Shown one piece after another: positions 32,904 to 44,480 of a stretch of DNA of 64,000 nt; within the stretch, counting starts at the first letter, position 1; every line of letters starts with the position of its first letter. This DNA comes from Myotis daubentonii. Taxonomy: Eukaryota; Chordata; Mammalia; Chiroptera; Vespertilionidae. The notes under the pieces were generated by a model. The model saw only the letters and a list, made by a program, of their open reading frames with translations. It was not told the DNA's origin and searched no databases. The stretch is taken from positions 43,468,803-43,532,802 of the forward strand of contig NC_081842.1 of the NCBI RefSeq assembly GCF_963259705.1, in the 5' to 3' direction. Made by a program: the position numbers and the translations under genes.

Positions 32904-35640
32904 TTATTTGCCCCACTTTCAGTTATCAGTTGGCATCCAACAGAGCAAATGGCAGCAGCGCGTGGGTCTCTCTTTTTAAAGCAGAGGGGATTTAGTCCAT
33001 CTGCGTGAAGGAAAGGGGATGAATTCCTCCCCCCTCCCCTGTGTTCTGAGATAAAATGGTTCATTTCCATGAAAATTGAAACTCAGAGGAGAATCCTTGC
33101 GGCACAGTGCCTTTTAGATTATGGGCCGTGTACACAGGATAGAGAACTGTGCCTGTCCCCTATCCTCTTCTGGTGCCACAGAGGCCCTCGGGGCATGGGT
33201 ACTGGCTCAGTGGCCCCTGTACGGTTCTGAGCCTCTGATGCTGGCAGCTTTACAGGAATATGGGTGCTGGTTTAGAGTAAACTGAGGTTTCCATCACCCC
33301 TGGAAATTGTACTCAGGCTCTTACTCTACTGGGCCACTATACTCCTTGCCCCAACCTCATATAATTTGTGTTTACTCCTCTCCTTCTTACCAACCCACCA
33401 CTAAGTCCTTAGTATGTCTTGTGGCCATGTCCTTGTAGGACCTTACAGGACGGGGTGGGCAGGCATGGGTCCCAGGGGCTGGAATTGCCACTGGTAGTTT
33501 TTTCACCCTGGGGCTTGTCCACCGTCAATTCTGGTGCCTGGACCCCAGTACCACCTCCGTTCATCCCCTTCCCACGGCCTGCTTTCTGTCTTTGTGGTTA
33601 GAATGGGGCTCAGGGTAAAGCCAAGCCTGGTCATCTTGGGAAGCATTGTTCGTGGTTGGAAATCATGAGTACATTTTGAAAAATAGTCAAAGAAAATCCT
33701 GCTTAGGGAAGCAAGTTCCCCAGCAAAGGGAGAAAAAGCCAACTGGCAAAGCCCAACAGCAATAATCAGAAATAGTCTTTGGATTATTCACCCTGGGTAT
33801 CATCCACCCCCTTCCTAACCTTCCCCGCAGCACAGGTAACCGAGAGATACGCACATTAAGGTGATTGTCTAGGAAGAATCAACTTAGACACGAAGCCAAA
33901 TTCCTGAGCAGTTTCCACTGCAATCCAGATTCCCTCATGCTGCCTTCTCCAACTCCTTCTTCATCCAAATGCAGTTCACATTATGTATCTGCTCCCTGGG
34001 GGCTGTTGGCCCTGGCAGATGTTTGCTGCAGAACCCTGGGACCGATCCAAGGGTTAGACCTTCTGGGCCCTGCGTGGAGGAGGTACAGCTTAAAGGTGTA
34101 GGTGGATTTATCTCATCAGCCAAGTATTGCCTGAGTGAGTATCTGCATGAACAAAAGGACAGTGAACTCCCCTCACTTAGCCTTGCAAATCAGTTCCTCA
34201 ACTTTCCCACCCCATGTGGGGGTACTTTCCTCCCCAAGGATGGAGTAGAATAAATGAGGCAGCAGCCCAGGTGGGAGGCAGGGGGTCTGGTTCTGAGCTG
34301 GCTGAGTCATCCCTCCAGTCCTCCCCCTTCTCCTTATCCCTCGCCATGGCTTTAATTCAGTCTCCGTCTTCCTTTGCCCCAAGTAGGCATCAGCCTCCCT
34401 GCCTCCACGCTCCCAGAGCAGCTCCTTAAAGAGCAGATCTGAGTGTGTGAATGGCTTGGGGTTGACACACAGGGACAGGCAGGTGTGGAGCTTGGCAGAG
34501 GCCTGGAAAGGAGACGATGGGGAAACTCAGGCTGCATCAGGCCCCTTTCTTGGTCCAGTGGGGCCAAGAGCTTTCTATCTAGTATGGGCTGGTCCATGCG
34601 GGTCCAGGTCCTGGTGAATTATCACCAGAATTCCTGAAAATGCTTGAGCCTGCACTTCTTCCACCTCCGGGGGGGGGGGGCGGGGGGGGGAGGGAGGGGG
34701 TGATGGGAGGGGGGAGGGGACCGCCCCTCTCAGAGCCCTGCCGTGGGCACACTGTGAAGTGTGGGACCCCGTGGCTGTTTGTGGAATGACTCAGCGCCTC
34801 TGGGAGGGCAGCAGGTCCACAGCTTTGGCTCGGGGTGAAGATGGTTCACGTTTCTCTCCCAAGCCTCCCTCCAACTCCTTGGGACCCAGGAGCCAGTCCT
34901 CTGAGAGCCGGCAGGCATATTTTCAGTTCAGTTTCTAGCTCACAGGCCATACTGTTGTTTGGTTTTGCCTAATTTGAGCCAGGCCCTGGAGGTGTTTCCT
35001 AGAACCCTGGCTTGGGCTGTTGAAGGTCTGTGGGACATGAGCAGTTGGGAACAGGGAGGTCCCATCCCAAGGCCAGGGCAGAATGCAGACTGTGGGGCCA
35101 GGACCCGTCGCCCCAGTTGGAGGAGGAAGGAACCTGGGCCTCCCATTGCTGAGTCTTTGGTGACTTGGGGTGGGAGGGGTATAGACTTAACATCCTGTTT
35201 AAATTTGGCACTAGTCACATTTTTTAACAGGGGCTATGACCCACCCTCCTCTCTCTCTCTCTCTCAGGCCTTCCTTACATACTCCTCTAATCAATTTTTC
35301 ACTTTTGGCTCTAATTCTGCTCTTCACCTTGGAGCTTTGGGCCTGACCGAAGGAGGAGAGGTGTGTGATGTCTTGAATGCTAGCCTGTGAACAAACTGAT
35401 CGTGGAGAGGCTGCTGGGAAGCCCAGCAGCAGCCGGGGGACTGAAGGTGGGAAAGAAAAGAGGAGGAAAAGGACAGAGGCGGACAATAAAGAGGAGAGGA
35501 GAGGAGAAGACAGAGGGTGTGTGCGCACCCGCGTGCACGGGAGGGCATCGTGTTGTCGCATGTGAATGTGTTGGGAGTTGGGATGAGAGGTAGTGATGCA
35601 GGGGGTCTGAGCGGAAAGGCAAGAGAGAGGGGAAAACGCC
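32904..35640. other. Unique stretch with G-rich tract
   Basis: No transposon of note. A G-run cluster at about 34669-34720 is a strong G-quadruplex candidate. A (CT)n run is at about 35248-35266. Frames of up to 143 codons have no domains. Confidence 0.5.
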
Positions 35641-36030
35641 TAATTACAGCCAGGCACAACTGCCCTCGAGCCAGTGCCCGGCCAGCTGGCCATGTGAGCA
35701 AAGACTCTGCCTGAGCAAACACCCAGCCCCTCTGTGAGTCCCAGGCGGAGGAGCCCGCATTCCTGCCCAGCGAAGGCCGCTTTAATCAAGGCTCCAGATC
35801 CTTCCTGCAGCCGCCCGGGGGGGACTGTAACGCTAAACACATTAGTGTGTGAGATTGAAAGGTAACATTCTCATGGAAGCCCCCGGAACAATGGGCCTCA
35901 GGTCTGGGTTTCATTTGGAGGAACTGTGCGGTGGGAATTTCTCTAATCAAATAAAAGGAAAATGAAAAACTCTATCGTTCGCAAACTTTAATGCTCTTAA
36001 TTGCATTAATTTGAAAAACATACAAGGTCT
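35640..36030. promoter_or_regulatory. Repeat-free AT-rich block, candidate enhancer
   Basis: About 390 bp with homeodomain-like TAATTA ('ctaattacagcc', 35640), LEF/TCF-like 'tttaatcaagg' (35781), a SOX-like 'aacaatggg' (about 35886), and a palindrome-like 'cttaattgcattaatttg' end (about 35996). Its composition contrasts with the GC-rich flanks. Function is inference. Confidence 0.4.
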
Positions 36031-36642
36031 TTCTGAGCGTGGTGTTGGAGCCTGCTAGGAGAGGAAGCTGGGGCTGGCTGGGGAGGGGCAGCTGTCTCAT
36101 GGCAGGGAAGGGTGCCCGGGAGAGGCAGCCAGTGGGGCTGGAGCTGAAGGATGGCCTGGCAGAGACCCAAGTGATAGAGGGGTTAGGCCTCTGTCTCCCG
36201 CCACCCCCACCCTGTCACCCCTCCCTGCCTTGGTATTTCCGGGGCCTCTGTGGTGGCTGAAGAGGCCTGAGAGCCCCCTCAGGCCACTTGGCTCGGACCT
36301 GCTGCTGTCACTCAGTCCTCATCGGCCCAAACCTGAGGGGGATGGGCAGATCCTCTGTGCTCTGTCAGCACCCACAGCCCAGGCCCAGCTGTTCTTCTTG
36401 CAACACACCCCACCTTGGATGCCTCCAGAAGCCCAAATCCCAGCCTGCCCTTTCACCCCACTTCACCCCACTGGACCTGCAGGAGTCCACAGCCCCTTGC
36501 TGTCCAGACCTTCGTCTTCACAGAGAATGGAGCAGAAAGAAACACCTGCCTGAGGGCACTGGGTCTGTCAAGATGTGATTCAAGCCCCCTGAGGGTTGCA
36601 GGAGCCATAGGTTTCCCTCCACCCGGCCTGGAGCTAGTAGAG
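36031..36642. other. Unique GC-rich stretch
   Basis: No repeat recognised. Overlapping 96-107 codon frames show no domain. Confidence 0.45.
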
Positions 36643-36864
36643 CAGTGGTTCTCAACCTTGGCTGCACATTAGAATCACCTGGGAATCTTTTTAAAATCCT
36701 GATTTCTGGGCCTCATCCTCCGGAAATTCTGTTTTTTTGTTATGGGGTGGGGTCACCACATTAGTAACAAAGAGACAGAATTTCCAGAGGATGAGGCCCA
36801 GAAATCAGGATTTTAAAAAGATTCCCAGGTGATTCTAATGTGCAGCCAAGGTTGAGAACCACTG
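36643..36864. mobile_element. MER20-like hAT forming a near-perfect palindrome
   Basis: Termini 'cagtggttctcaacc' and 'ggttgagaaccactg' with the MER20 phrase 'gctgcacattagaatcacct'. The left arm (36643-36732) and reversed right arm (36775-36864) are each 90 bp and differ at a single base (C versus T, a CpG transition). The loop is 42 bp. Flanking octamers 'tagtagag' (36635-36642) and 'tagtagat' (36865-36872) match at 7 of 8. Transcribed, it would fold into a long hairpin. Confidence 0.93.
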
Positions 36865-37280
36865 TAGTAGATGCTCAGGGGAGCTCCTTTCTCACATGGA
36901 GTTCAAGGGGCTCTTCACAGTGAGACGGCCGAGGGACAAGGAACTTGGCCCTAAAAGGGGTTGTGGAGTCTGGAGGTTCCTAACCATCGTGGGGCATAGT
37001 TCTCCTTGAAAATCTGATGAGAGCTAGAGGCCACCACACACATACACACACACACACATCCACAGGCTTGCACATGGTTTCAGAGATGTCACAAACACCT
37101 GTCATCCATGTCCAAAGACCCAGGTTGTATCCTGCTCCTAGTTCTTGGCAAGGCATGGACTTGCTGGTGGTCCTTCCAGGGGAGTGGGATTCCGGACACT
37201 GAGGTTAGTGCAGGACAGGGGTTAGGATGGCTCTCTGGCGCTGGGCAGAACTTGAAAGGCTGATGTTTGGGCCTATGCCT
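36865..37280. other. Unique stretch with short (CA)n
   Basis: Short CA repeat at about 37034-37060. Otherwise nothing. Confidence 0.5.
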
Positions 37281-37284
37281 CACA

Positions 37285-37475
37285 GAGAGATGTGCAGGGA
37301 GCAGAGCATGGTGGGGTTTAACCCTAGCTTCTCCGTTTTCAATTTGCGTGACCTTGAGGCAATTGACCTTCCTCTGTAGGAATAATGTAAACCCCACCAG
37401 GGCTGTGGTGAGGATTAAATTAGTTATGCTAAATGTACAGCAAGCAGTAGGGGCCCCATAAATGTTGGTTACCTC
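37285..37475 (+). repeat. MIR SINE remnant
   Basis: 'ttgcgtgaccttgaggcaat', 'gtggtgaggattaaattagt' and 'ccccataaatgttggtta' follow MIR. Confidence 0.8.
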
Positions 37476-37559
37476 AGCAGGGGGCGGTGGGGGGTGGCAC
37501 AGTTCTTAGGTGACAATGGCAGGAGTTGGGGGTTGGAGGTTCAGGCCTTTGTTTTTAGT

Positions 37560-37740
37560 AGTCACATAAGGGGCCCTCTTTCTCCATCCTATAGTTTCCT
37601 CCCTGAATCATTGTTGTCTGTGGACCCCTCAACCAGGAATTCCTGTCTCATCCTTGAATCTGTAGTAACCTCACCTTAATCTCAAGTGTCACCTCCTCCG
37701 TGAAGGCCTGTGAAATCCCGGGGAGACCCGATTTCCCTGG
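37560..37740 (-). repeat. L2-like remnant
   Basis: 'caagtgtcacctcctccgtg' followed by 'aaggcctgtgaaatccc' resembles the reversed L2 3' end. Confidence 0.5.
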
Positions 37741-37774
37741 GAGGTAGGCTGGGGATGTGTTTTTGTTCTTATTC

Positions 37775-37990
37775 TCCAGAGAACCAAAACTCTGAGATTT
37801 GTTGACCTGCCCAAGGTCACACAGTGACAAAATAAGATCATGGCTTCCACTATCTGACACCTGCCCCGAGCCCAACCCATGTGACTATGCCGGTCACTTT
37901 GCATATGGGAGCTTTCTGCGTTTTACAGAGCCCAAGTGTCTTGGCTCCAGGTCCACATTTTTCCCGACACCACACTGCCTCCCAAAGACA
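37775..37990 (-). repeat. MIR SINE remnant
   Basis: 'gacctgcccaaggtcacaca' plus downstream 'acagagcccaagtgtcttgg' is the reversed MIR core. Confidence 0.75.
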
Positions 37991-38640
37991 AGGATGGAAA
38001 ACTAAGAGGCTTCCAGCACTCGTTTAAAATCTTCTTTGTGAAGAATTTTGTCAGCCATCAGCCAACACCACTTAGAGCTCTGGGCGTGGACTAATGAGGG
38101 ACACAGTCTTTGCCTGGGCGGAATGCAGGCTCCCAGGGCGGCCAGACCCACCGCCCTCCAAGGGAAACAGGAGAGAGAGAAGACACGCGGAGTCTCCTAT
38201 TATTCTGCCACTAATAATGCCTCTCAGGCCTCAGTTTCCCCATTTGCACCACAGGGAGCTGGAAGCAGAGGCCTCTAAGGACACTCCCAGCACCAGATTC
38301 TAGTATTCTGTGACTTGGGAGAGAGCCGAGGGCTAGCTCTGCCTGGGTGCAGGGAGGCAGGGGGCAGCGGGGTTGGCACAAAGGTACCTTGGTCTGCTGT
38401 AATGCTGCAGCTCCTTTGTCTGCCTGAGTTCAGAACCCAGGAGGAGGGGCTCATCTGGGAAAAGGGGAGAGCCCTGGTGAAGATGATTTGCAAAACAGGA
38501 TGTGCTCAGGTTAGCAGGGCCTAATGGTAAGCTGGGGAACAGGCAGATGTGCTCCCTACGCTGGCAGATGTTACTTTTTAAGAAGTTCTGAAGGCAGAAT
38601 CCTGGGGGGAGGGACTCTCCTGGTCTAGTCTCTCTGTGCC
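37991..38640. other. Unique non-coding stretch
   Basis: No repeat or gene recognised. Confidence 0.45.
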
Positions 38641-38830
38641 TCAGCAAATGCTCAGTGACTTATGAACATGACCTGATTTAATCCTGCCACCGTTCTGTTG
38701 AGGAAGAATATAGCTTCCCACCCCCATCCCCACCTCCATCCCAGCTCAGAAGCAAAAGCAGCCCATAGGATGTGTAAGGTTACCTGGCTGGGAAGTGGCA
38801 GGGCAGAGTCCCAGCTGGTGCCAGTGGCAC
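38640..38830 (-). repeat. MIR-like remnant
   Basis: 'gacctgatttaatcctgcca' and 'aaggttacctggctgggaag' resemble diverged antisense MIR. Confidence 0.5.
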
Positions 38831-38869
38831 CAGGGGCAGTTGAATTCAGACACCAAGGATACTCAGAGA

Positions 38870-39080
38870 AGGAAGCCTCCAATGAAAGGGTTGCGAAGGG
38901 GATCCCGGAGCGCCTCGGTTTAAGCAAATCCGGTATTCCCAAGTCTAAAAATAGCTCCTTATATTGGAACTCCTTCCCATATGAATTCATTCCCATACGA
39001 AAAAGAATCACTGTTTTTTTTTTTCTTGAAGAAGCCAACTCCATTAGTGCATTAAAAATACGACTCAAGTTGCCAAATGT
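38870..39080. promoter_or_regulatory. Candidate muscle-type enhancer with MEF2 site
   Basis: Contains a perfect MEF2 consensus 'ctaaaaatag' (38945-38954), followed 3 bp later by a CArG-like CC(7 A/T)GG at 38957-38967, one base longer than the canonical SRF site. The near repeats 'ttcccatatgaattc' and 'attcccatacg' follow. No transposon is recognised here. Function is inference from motifs. Confidence 0.4.
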
Positions 39081-39820
39081 GATTTCATATGCAACCCCCT
39101 CTCCCCACCCCCAGCCACAACATACTTCTCACTGCCGGTCCCACAGGAATACTCCTCCTTGCCTAAAGAGAGGTTCCCCTACAGTGAGGGGGGCTGGTAA
39201 TCAACATGGCAAACACATGTCCTGGATTTTCTGAGACTGGCTCACTTTCTAATATTAGGTTTCCATTGTCCCATGAGAACACTTGGAACTATCAGGCCTG
39301 GGGACGGACGCTTTGGTTCGTACCATGTGGTCACCGTGGAGAAGAGGGCACTATACTGTCACACCCACTTTCCAGCCTGGTGGGGCTGAGGGGTAGGCCT
39401 GGTCAGAGAGGGGTGACATAGGGAACCCAGAACGTAGCCTGTGAGGTGGGGTGGGGGATGCTGGGTATGGGTGAGTCAGCAGAGACGCAGCCCGCTGGGT
39501 TCCTGGGATCTATTAACCAGCTTTCCATGCGAAACAGGAAGCTGCAAAGACCCAAGGCTCCTTCGAGGGGCGCTCCTCTGCATGGGAAGTGAGCGGGCGG
39601 GCCCTGGAGGGTGGCCAGGGAAGAGCAGCTCCATGATTAAAGGGTTGGCGAGCAGGACTTTTGAAGTGAGACCAGGATGGCTGGTTATTTATGCATTAAG
39701 CTCTGGGCCCTGCCTCTACCTCATCCCACCCCACCCCGCAACCCAGCAACTCTGACCCACAGCCCAGCCCTGGGCCACACACGGCTCCAGGAGGGTAGCA
39801 AGGAAGGCAAGGATTCCCAA
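39081..39820. other. Unique non-coding stretch
   Basis: No repeat or gene recognised. Confidence 0.45.
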
Positions 39821-39995
39821 AACCTGAACTGAGCACGTGGAGTGTACTGGCAGCGGCTTTCACACACACGCATCACGACGCCTCCCAACACACCTATGGG
39901 GGCAGGAGCCCCATTTTACAGGTGGAGACACCAAGTTCAAATGCTTTGCTCGAGGTCACATGGCCAAGTGTAACAAGGAGCCAGGTCTTTTCTGA
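39820..39995 (-). repeat. MIR SINE remnant
   Basis: 'gccccattttacaggtggag' and 'cgaggtcacatggccaagtg' are the reversed MIR core. Confidence 0.8.
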
Positions 39996-40114
39996 TTCCA
40001 CCTCATTACAAAAATGGAAGAGACAAAGGGTGAGGGTAGGGAAATGTGACTGAGGCCCTCCAGCAACTGTGTTGTTTCCCCAGGGCTGTTATGTGTAAAA
40101 TCATTGTTCTCAAA

Positions 40115-40345
40115 GTAGTAGCAATAACAAGGCTGGTGCTATATGTCACTTACTGAGCAGTCACTACATGCTCTCAATTACTCCATGTAATTCTTACAGC
40201 AATATCCTAAGGTAAGTAGCAATAATCCTCTTTTTACAGATGAAGAAAGTGAGGCTCAGAGACATTACCTGACTTACTCATGGTCACAGAACTACTAAAG
40301 GGCAGAACCAGGACTTCAAACTTAGATTGTTCTGTCTTCAGAGCC
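40115..40345 (-). repeat. MIR SINE remnant, nearly full length
   Basis: 'cttactgagcagtcactaca', 'tttttacagatgaagaaagt' and 'ggcagaaccaggacttcaaa' follow the reversed MIR from end to end. Confidence 0.88.
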
Positions 40346-40539
40346 CATCACCCCATACCCCCACCTGACAGTTGCTGAAACTGGAGTCCATGGGATAGAT
40401 GGGGAGTGATGCAGAAGCCATCCTAGGAGCATCCTTAGAGCATAGGAGAGTCGCCCCAGGAGGCGGCTTGCTGGTTAGCTGTTTTCCAGCGCCCTATGCT
40501 CGCTCACCTCCGTGCTTTGGCTCACGCAGTTTCCTTCCT

Positions 40540-40650
40540 GCATTAAACACCATCTTTTTTTTTCACATGTCAAATCCTACTCATCCTTTAGACTGAGCTC
40601 AGATGTCTCTTCTCCCATAACTCTTCCCCGATCTCCTAATTATATATGTG
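40540..40650 (-). repeat. L2 remnant
   Basis: 'cctactcatcctttagactg' then 'agctcagatgtctcttctcc' is the reversed L2 3' end. Confidence 0.65.
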
Positions 40651-41689
40651 CACTCCCTCTCTGAACTCTCTCTGCCGTTTGTGCAGCAGGGAGGACCCGG
40701 GGCCTCCCCTGTTTATTTGGCTCTAAATGGTTTGAAGAAGAGAGACTGAGTTATGATTAAGGTCTTCTGGGCTGAAATTTCAGAGTGCGGATTGTGGAGT
40801 TCCAATCTGGGAAGCCTGAGTGAGTCATAGAGAGCAGTTTCTCTTGGTGAGTTAGGGATTGGGGCAGCAAGGCCCACCCCACACACAGCCTCAGGCACAG
40901 ATGCAGCTCTGATCTGGCCCCTGGTTTCCCTCCCTTCCGCACCAGTCCTGTGTTGTCTCTTCACATTTGTAAGTCTGGGGCCCCCTGGAAGGCACCCCAT
41001 AACCCTTCTTCTTATGCTGCATCATCAGGCTATAGAAAGAACTCAGCACCAGGGCTCCCACAGGCCTGGGGGTTGGTGGCTTTAACTTGTGTATACCTGT
41101 GTGACCTTGGGCAAGTCAGCTCTCCTCTCTGGACCCCAGAACTGACCAATGTGCTTTCCACTGAATTCAGGAAATACAAGGACCTCCCAGCCTAGAGAGG
41201 GACCCAGTCAGGTGAATAGGTCATTGTTCAGTCAAGGTGGCTACTTCTACAGTAGAAGGAGGGAAAGAGCACTGAGGGGAAACAGGGAAAGTCAGGGGAT
41301 ACAGTGACCAAACCTGTCAGGGGGAGTCAGGGATGACTTACAGAAGAGGTCACCCGTAAGGTGACAGAATAAGGATTTGAAGATTGATGAGGGTTTGGTG
41401 GCCTGGATTTATTACTTGACCTCTATTCCTGACTTCTAATAATGACATGCCCTGTGTTACCACTTGGTTTTCAGGCGGGGGGCGGGTCCTGGTACCCCTG
41501 TGGAAACCTCAATTCAGCCACTATTTAAATCCTGGCAATGCTGAGTGAGCTCGCAAAGGAAATGGGTGGTAGAACTGGAGCAGAAACTAGAGAAGCAGGC
41601 CAGAGGAGGGAGTTTAAAGAAGTAAATATTCAATAGCATTAAGTGCTACAGGAACCAGGAAAGATGAGGATGGTGAAAAGTAAGACAGT
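40651..41689. other. Mostly unique, with a short MIR
   Basis: A MIR core fragment lies at about 41075-41160 ('ctgtgtgaccttgggcaagt', + strand). About 41280-41420 may be a diverged L2 part. No gene. Confidence 0.55.
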
Positions 41690-41865
41690 TATTGGAATAA
41701 AGAAAAAAGACTGGAAGGAAGAATGCCAAAGTGCTCGCAGCTCACCTCAGGGTGCTGTGATTATGTACGGGTTCTCCTTTGTCTGCTCCTATGCACTACT
41801 CTGCACTTGCCAGTTTTCCTACAATGAAGCATTTATTTGATAATCAAGAAATAGAATAATTGAAA
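41690..41865 (+). repeat. L1M 3' end
   Basis: 'aaaaaagactggaaggaaga' then 'ccagttttcctacaatgaag' is the terminal 3' UTR of old L1 families. Confidence 0.7.
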
Positions 41866-41879
41866 CTTGTTTAGAAAAG

Positions 41880-42070
41880 AAGTCATTGGTGACCTTGGCA
41901 AGAGCAGAGTCAGTAGAGTGGTGCCGCCAAGCCAGATTGCAGGGCATTAAGAAAGTGGCAGGGGGTGAGGAAGCGGAAGAAGGTGTGGGGACCACTCAGA
42001 GAGGTTTGGCAGTAAATGGAAGGACAGAGATGATACCTGGCTGGAGGCAGCAGGGCCAACCAAAGATGTT
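41880..42070 (-). repeat. L2 (CR1 clade) ORF2 reverse-transcriptase remnant
   Basis: Translated on the minus strand, the decayed frame reads VLPFTAKPL, then CNLAWRHHSTDSALAKVTNDF. This parallels the 'PFTAKLLER ... HHSTETAL.KVTNDL' stretch of L2/CR1-type reverse transcriptase. Stops and shifts show it is dead. Confidence 0.7.
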
Positions 42071-42389
42071 TGTTCTTTATTTAATAGAGAGGAACTTTAA
42101 AAAGTAATGAAATTTCCTGAAGAAAAAAAAAATTAAGATCTTATAAAAGACTCTTATGTCTCTTCTGGATATAAGGTATAGAGGAAGAATTTTCTTTTTT
42201 TTTTCTTTTTTTTTGGAATTTCTGGGACTTTTCTGTGCTTGTGAAGATAATAGGAAAAAATTATATGAAACTGGGATTGTTTTGAAAAATCCAGGTTTTG
42301 TAGCTGCTTAATATCATGTGCGTTTCCAATCAGAGGGTAAGGAACAAATAAAGGGAAAGATAACGAGGAAGCCAAGTAGGGGACACCCA

Positions 42390-42490
42390 TGTTCACAGCA
42401 AGCATCATTCAAAATAGACAAAAGCTGGAAGCAACGCAAGTATCCATTGACAGATGAATGAATAAACAAAATGTACCAGGTACGGTCCCA
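42390..42490 (+). repeat. L1M 3' fragment
   Basis: 'caaaagctggaagcaacgca', then 'gtatccattgacagatgaat', then 'gaataaacaaaatgtacc' is old L1 sequence. Confidence 0.7.
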
Positions 42491-43060
42491 GACCCTGTAG
42501 AGTTCTCTGAGCTATAGAAGAACCTGAAGCATCCAGGTTTGCCAGGGTTGAGGGAAGGGAGGGATGAGGGAGAGGCAATCATGGTACTGCACCCCGTGCA
42601 CCTTACTTCTGCAGGGCTCTATGGCCAGGATGCAGGGATAAAAAGGTGGCGGGAGTGATTGGGGTGGACATTGACAGACCCAATGCTGGTCAAGGGGACA
42701 GGGGTATGGGGTGGACCACACTGAAGTGGTTGATCTAAGGTCCAGGCCAGGGAGGGAGCCTGGCTTGGCTGGGGAGGAAGGAACCTGAGGACAGCAAATA
42801 TGCATGAAGTGCTTATTCTGCTTATCATCTGAAGGAATGGCTGGTAACACTGGGTGTCCTCAGGCAGTGCTGCCTCTCTGCACCAGCCCCGGTACACAGA
42901 GATATATGGTCAGCAGCATTGACTATTTCTGGGCCATCCCTAGGGCAGAATGCTTACACCCCAACTTTAACTGAACTGCCCAATGCATCTAGTATCTGCA
43001 GCCTTGTCCACCTTCAGCACAAGAGAATGCTCTTTGGCCTATTTGTGGCCTGAGGTAACA
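42491..43060. other. Unique non-coding stretch
   Basis: No repeat or gene recognised. Minus-strand frames of 92 and 112 codons have no domain. Confidence 0.45.
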
Positions 43061-43207
43061 AATAGGGGTTGGAAAGACCAGGGTTCAAATCCCAGCTCTT
43101 GGCTCTATAATTTACAGGCTATATAACCCTGGATAGGTGTCAAGTTTCTTTATTTGAAAAATAAATTCAATTATAAGATCCCCTCAGGAGTTTATAAAGA
43201 TTGAATG

Positions 43208-43255
<48 letters not shown>

Positions 43256-43285
43256 CACCTAGCACAATGCCTGTAAAAACTAATG
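43060..43285 (+). repeat. MIR interrupted by (TA)n
   Basis: MIR start 'ccagggttcaaatcccagct' and its end 'cacctagcacaatgcctgta' are separated by an (AT)n run at about 43209-43253. A (CA)n run follows at 43306-43343. Confidence 0.8.
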
Positions 43286-43304
43286 AATGTTTAGTAGATG
43301 TCAC

Positions 43305-43343
<39 letters not shown>

Positions 43344-43346
<3 letters not shown>

Positions 43347-44480
43347 TTTGGAATGTCTACATCAGTGAGGTGTGCCACCTGGCCCAGGTCAGTAGGGCTG
43401 TTACAAGGTGGTTGGGTTGGCCCAAGCTTCTACCTGTGGGCATATGGAGACCTATTCTGTTTGTTTGGTCTCGGGTCTCTTTTCTCCCCTCTGGTTCCTC
43501 CCTTATATCCAGTGGGCTTATGGACAGGGTTGCCTCTGCTGACCATGGCAAGGTCTTAGAGCTTCAACACTACCTTTGTATGGTATTTGTGAAGAAGTAT
43601 GACGTTTGGTACATTGTAATGAGGTAGTGTGCTGTGGGGACGGGGGGTCCACTGTGAGGAGCTGGAGGACACTGGTACACTGAGGCCCCCTGTGGTGGCG
43701 GGAAATGCTCTGTGAGGAACTGTGTTGCCCTCTACTTCATAGTCCTGTCTTGCCTTCCCACTTTTGTTTCTCTGCTCAAATTAGAGTTTTCATGGACAGG
43801 GTCCCTTCCCTAACAGACCTAAAAATAGACTTCCAACAGACACTACTTTAAGAACAGCCCTGTGACGACCTCCCACCTGGGCTACTTCCTGCCAGCACCC
43901 CTTGCTGCAGGGCAATTGTCACTTCACCCAGAGCCCAATTATCATGTCGCAGAGCCCACTTAGTGTGTACTGCCCTGGGAACCCAACATGACCTGATGCA
44001 TGGATGAGAGCATTGATGAGGAGATGAGGAGCACACAGGGGCCAATTCTGCAGACTTCCTACGCCCTCCAGGTGTCATGTACTGTGGTGGTTTGGGGATT
44101 CAGGCCTGAATAAAAACGTGGGTTTTGAAGAAGGAGGAGGAGGAGAGAAGCAAGGACTAGGCATTCCACATTCAGTCTCAGTGGTTCCAGAAGGTTCTGA
44201 CTAGTGGGGGATGTGTCCTATGGAGGTTCTCCAGGGACCTACAGTGCTCTCCTGGTTTTCTGAAACCCATGGGGACCTTCACAGGATGATAAGGTCTGTG
44301 ATGGGGCTACTGCTGTTTCCATGTAAAGGGAGGAAGGAGGAGCATGGTCAGAGAAAGGGGCTGCACCCATCTCTCCCAGTCAAGGAAGGAGGAAGGCATG
44401 GAGGGCGAGGGGGGAGCTGGGTGGGCTGGCTGGACCTGCCTGGCACTGAAGGGGACTGGCCGCTGGGCCGGAGGATGCTG
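43344..44480. other. Unique non-coding stretch
   Basis: No repeat or gene recognised. Frames up to 109 codons start in the CA repeat or lack domains. Confidence 0.45.

Noticed and set aside
32573..33070. 165-codon minus-strand frame
   Set aside because: Runs straight through the 192-bp hAT MITE, so it is not an inherited coding unit.
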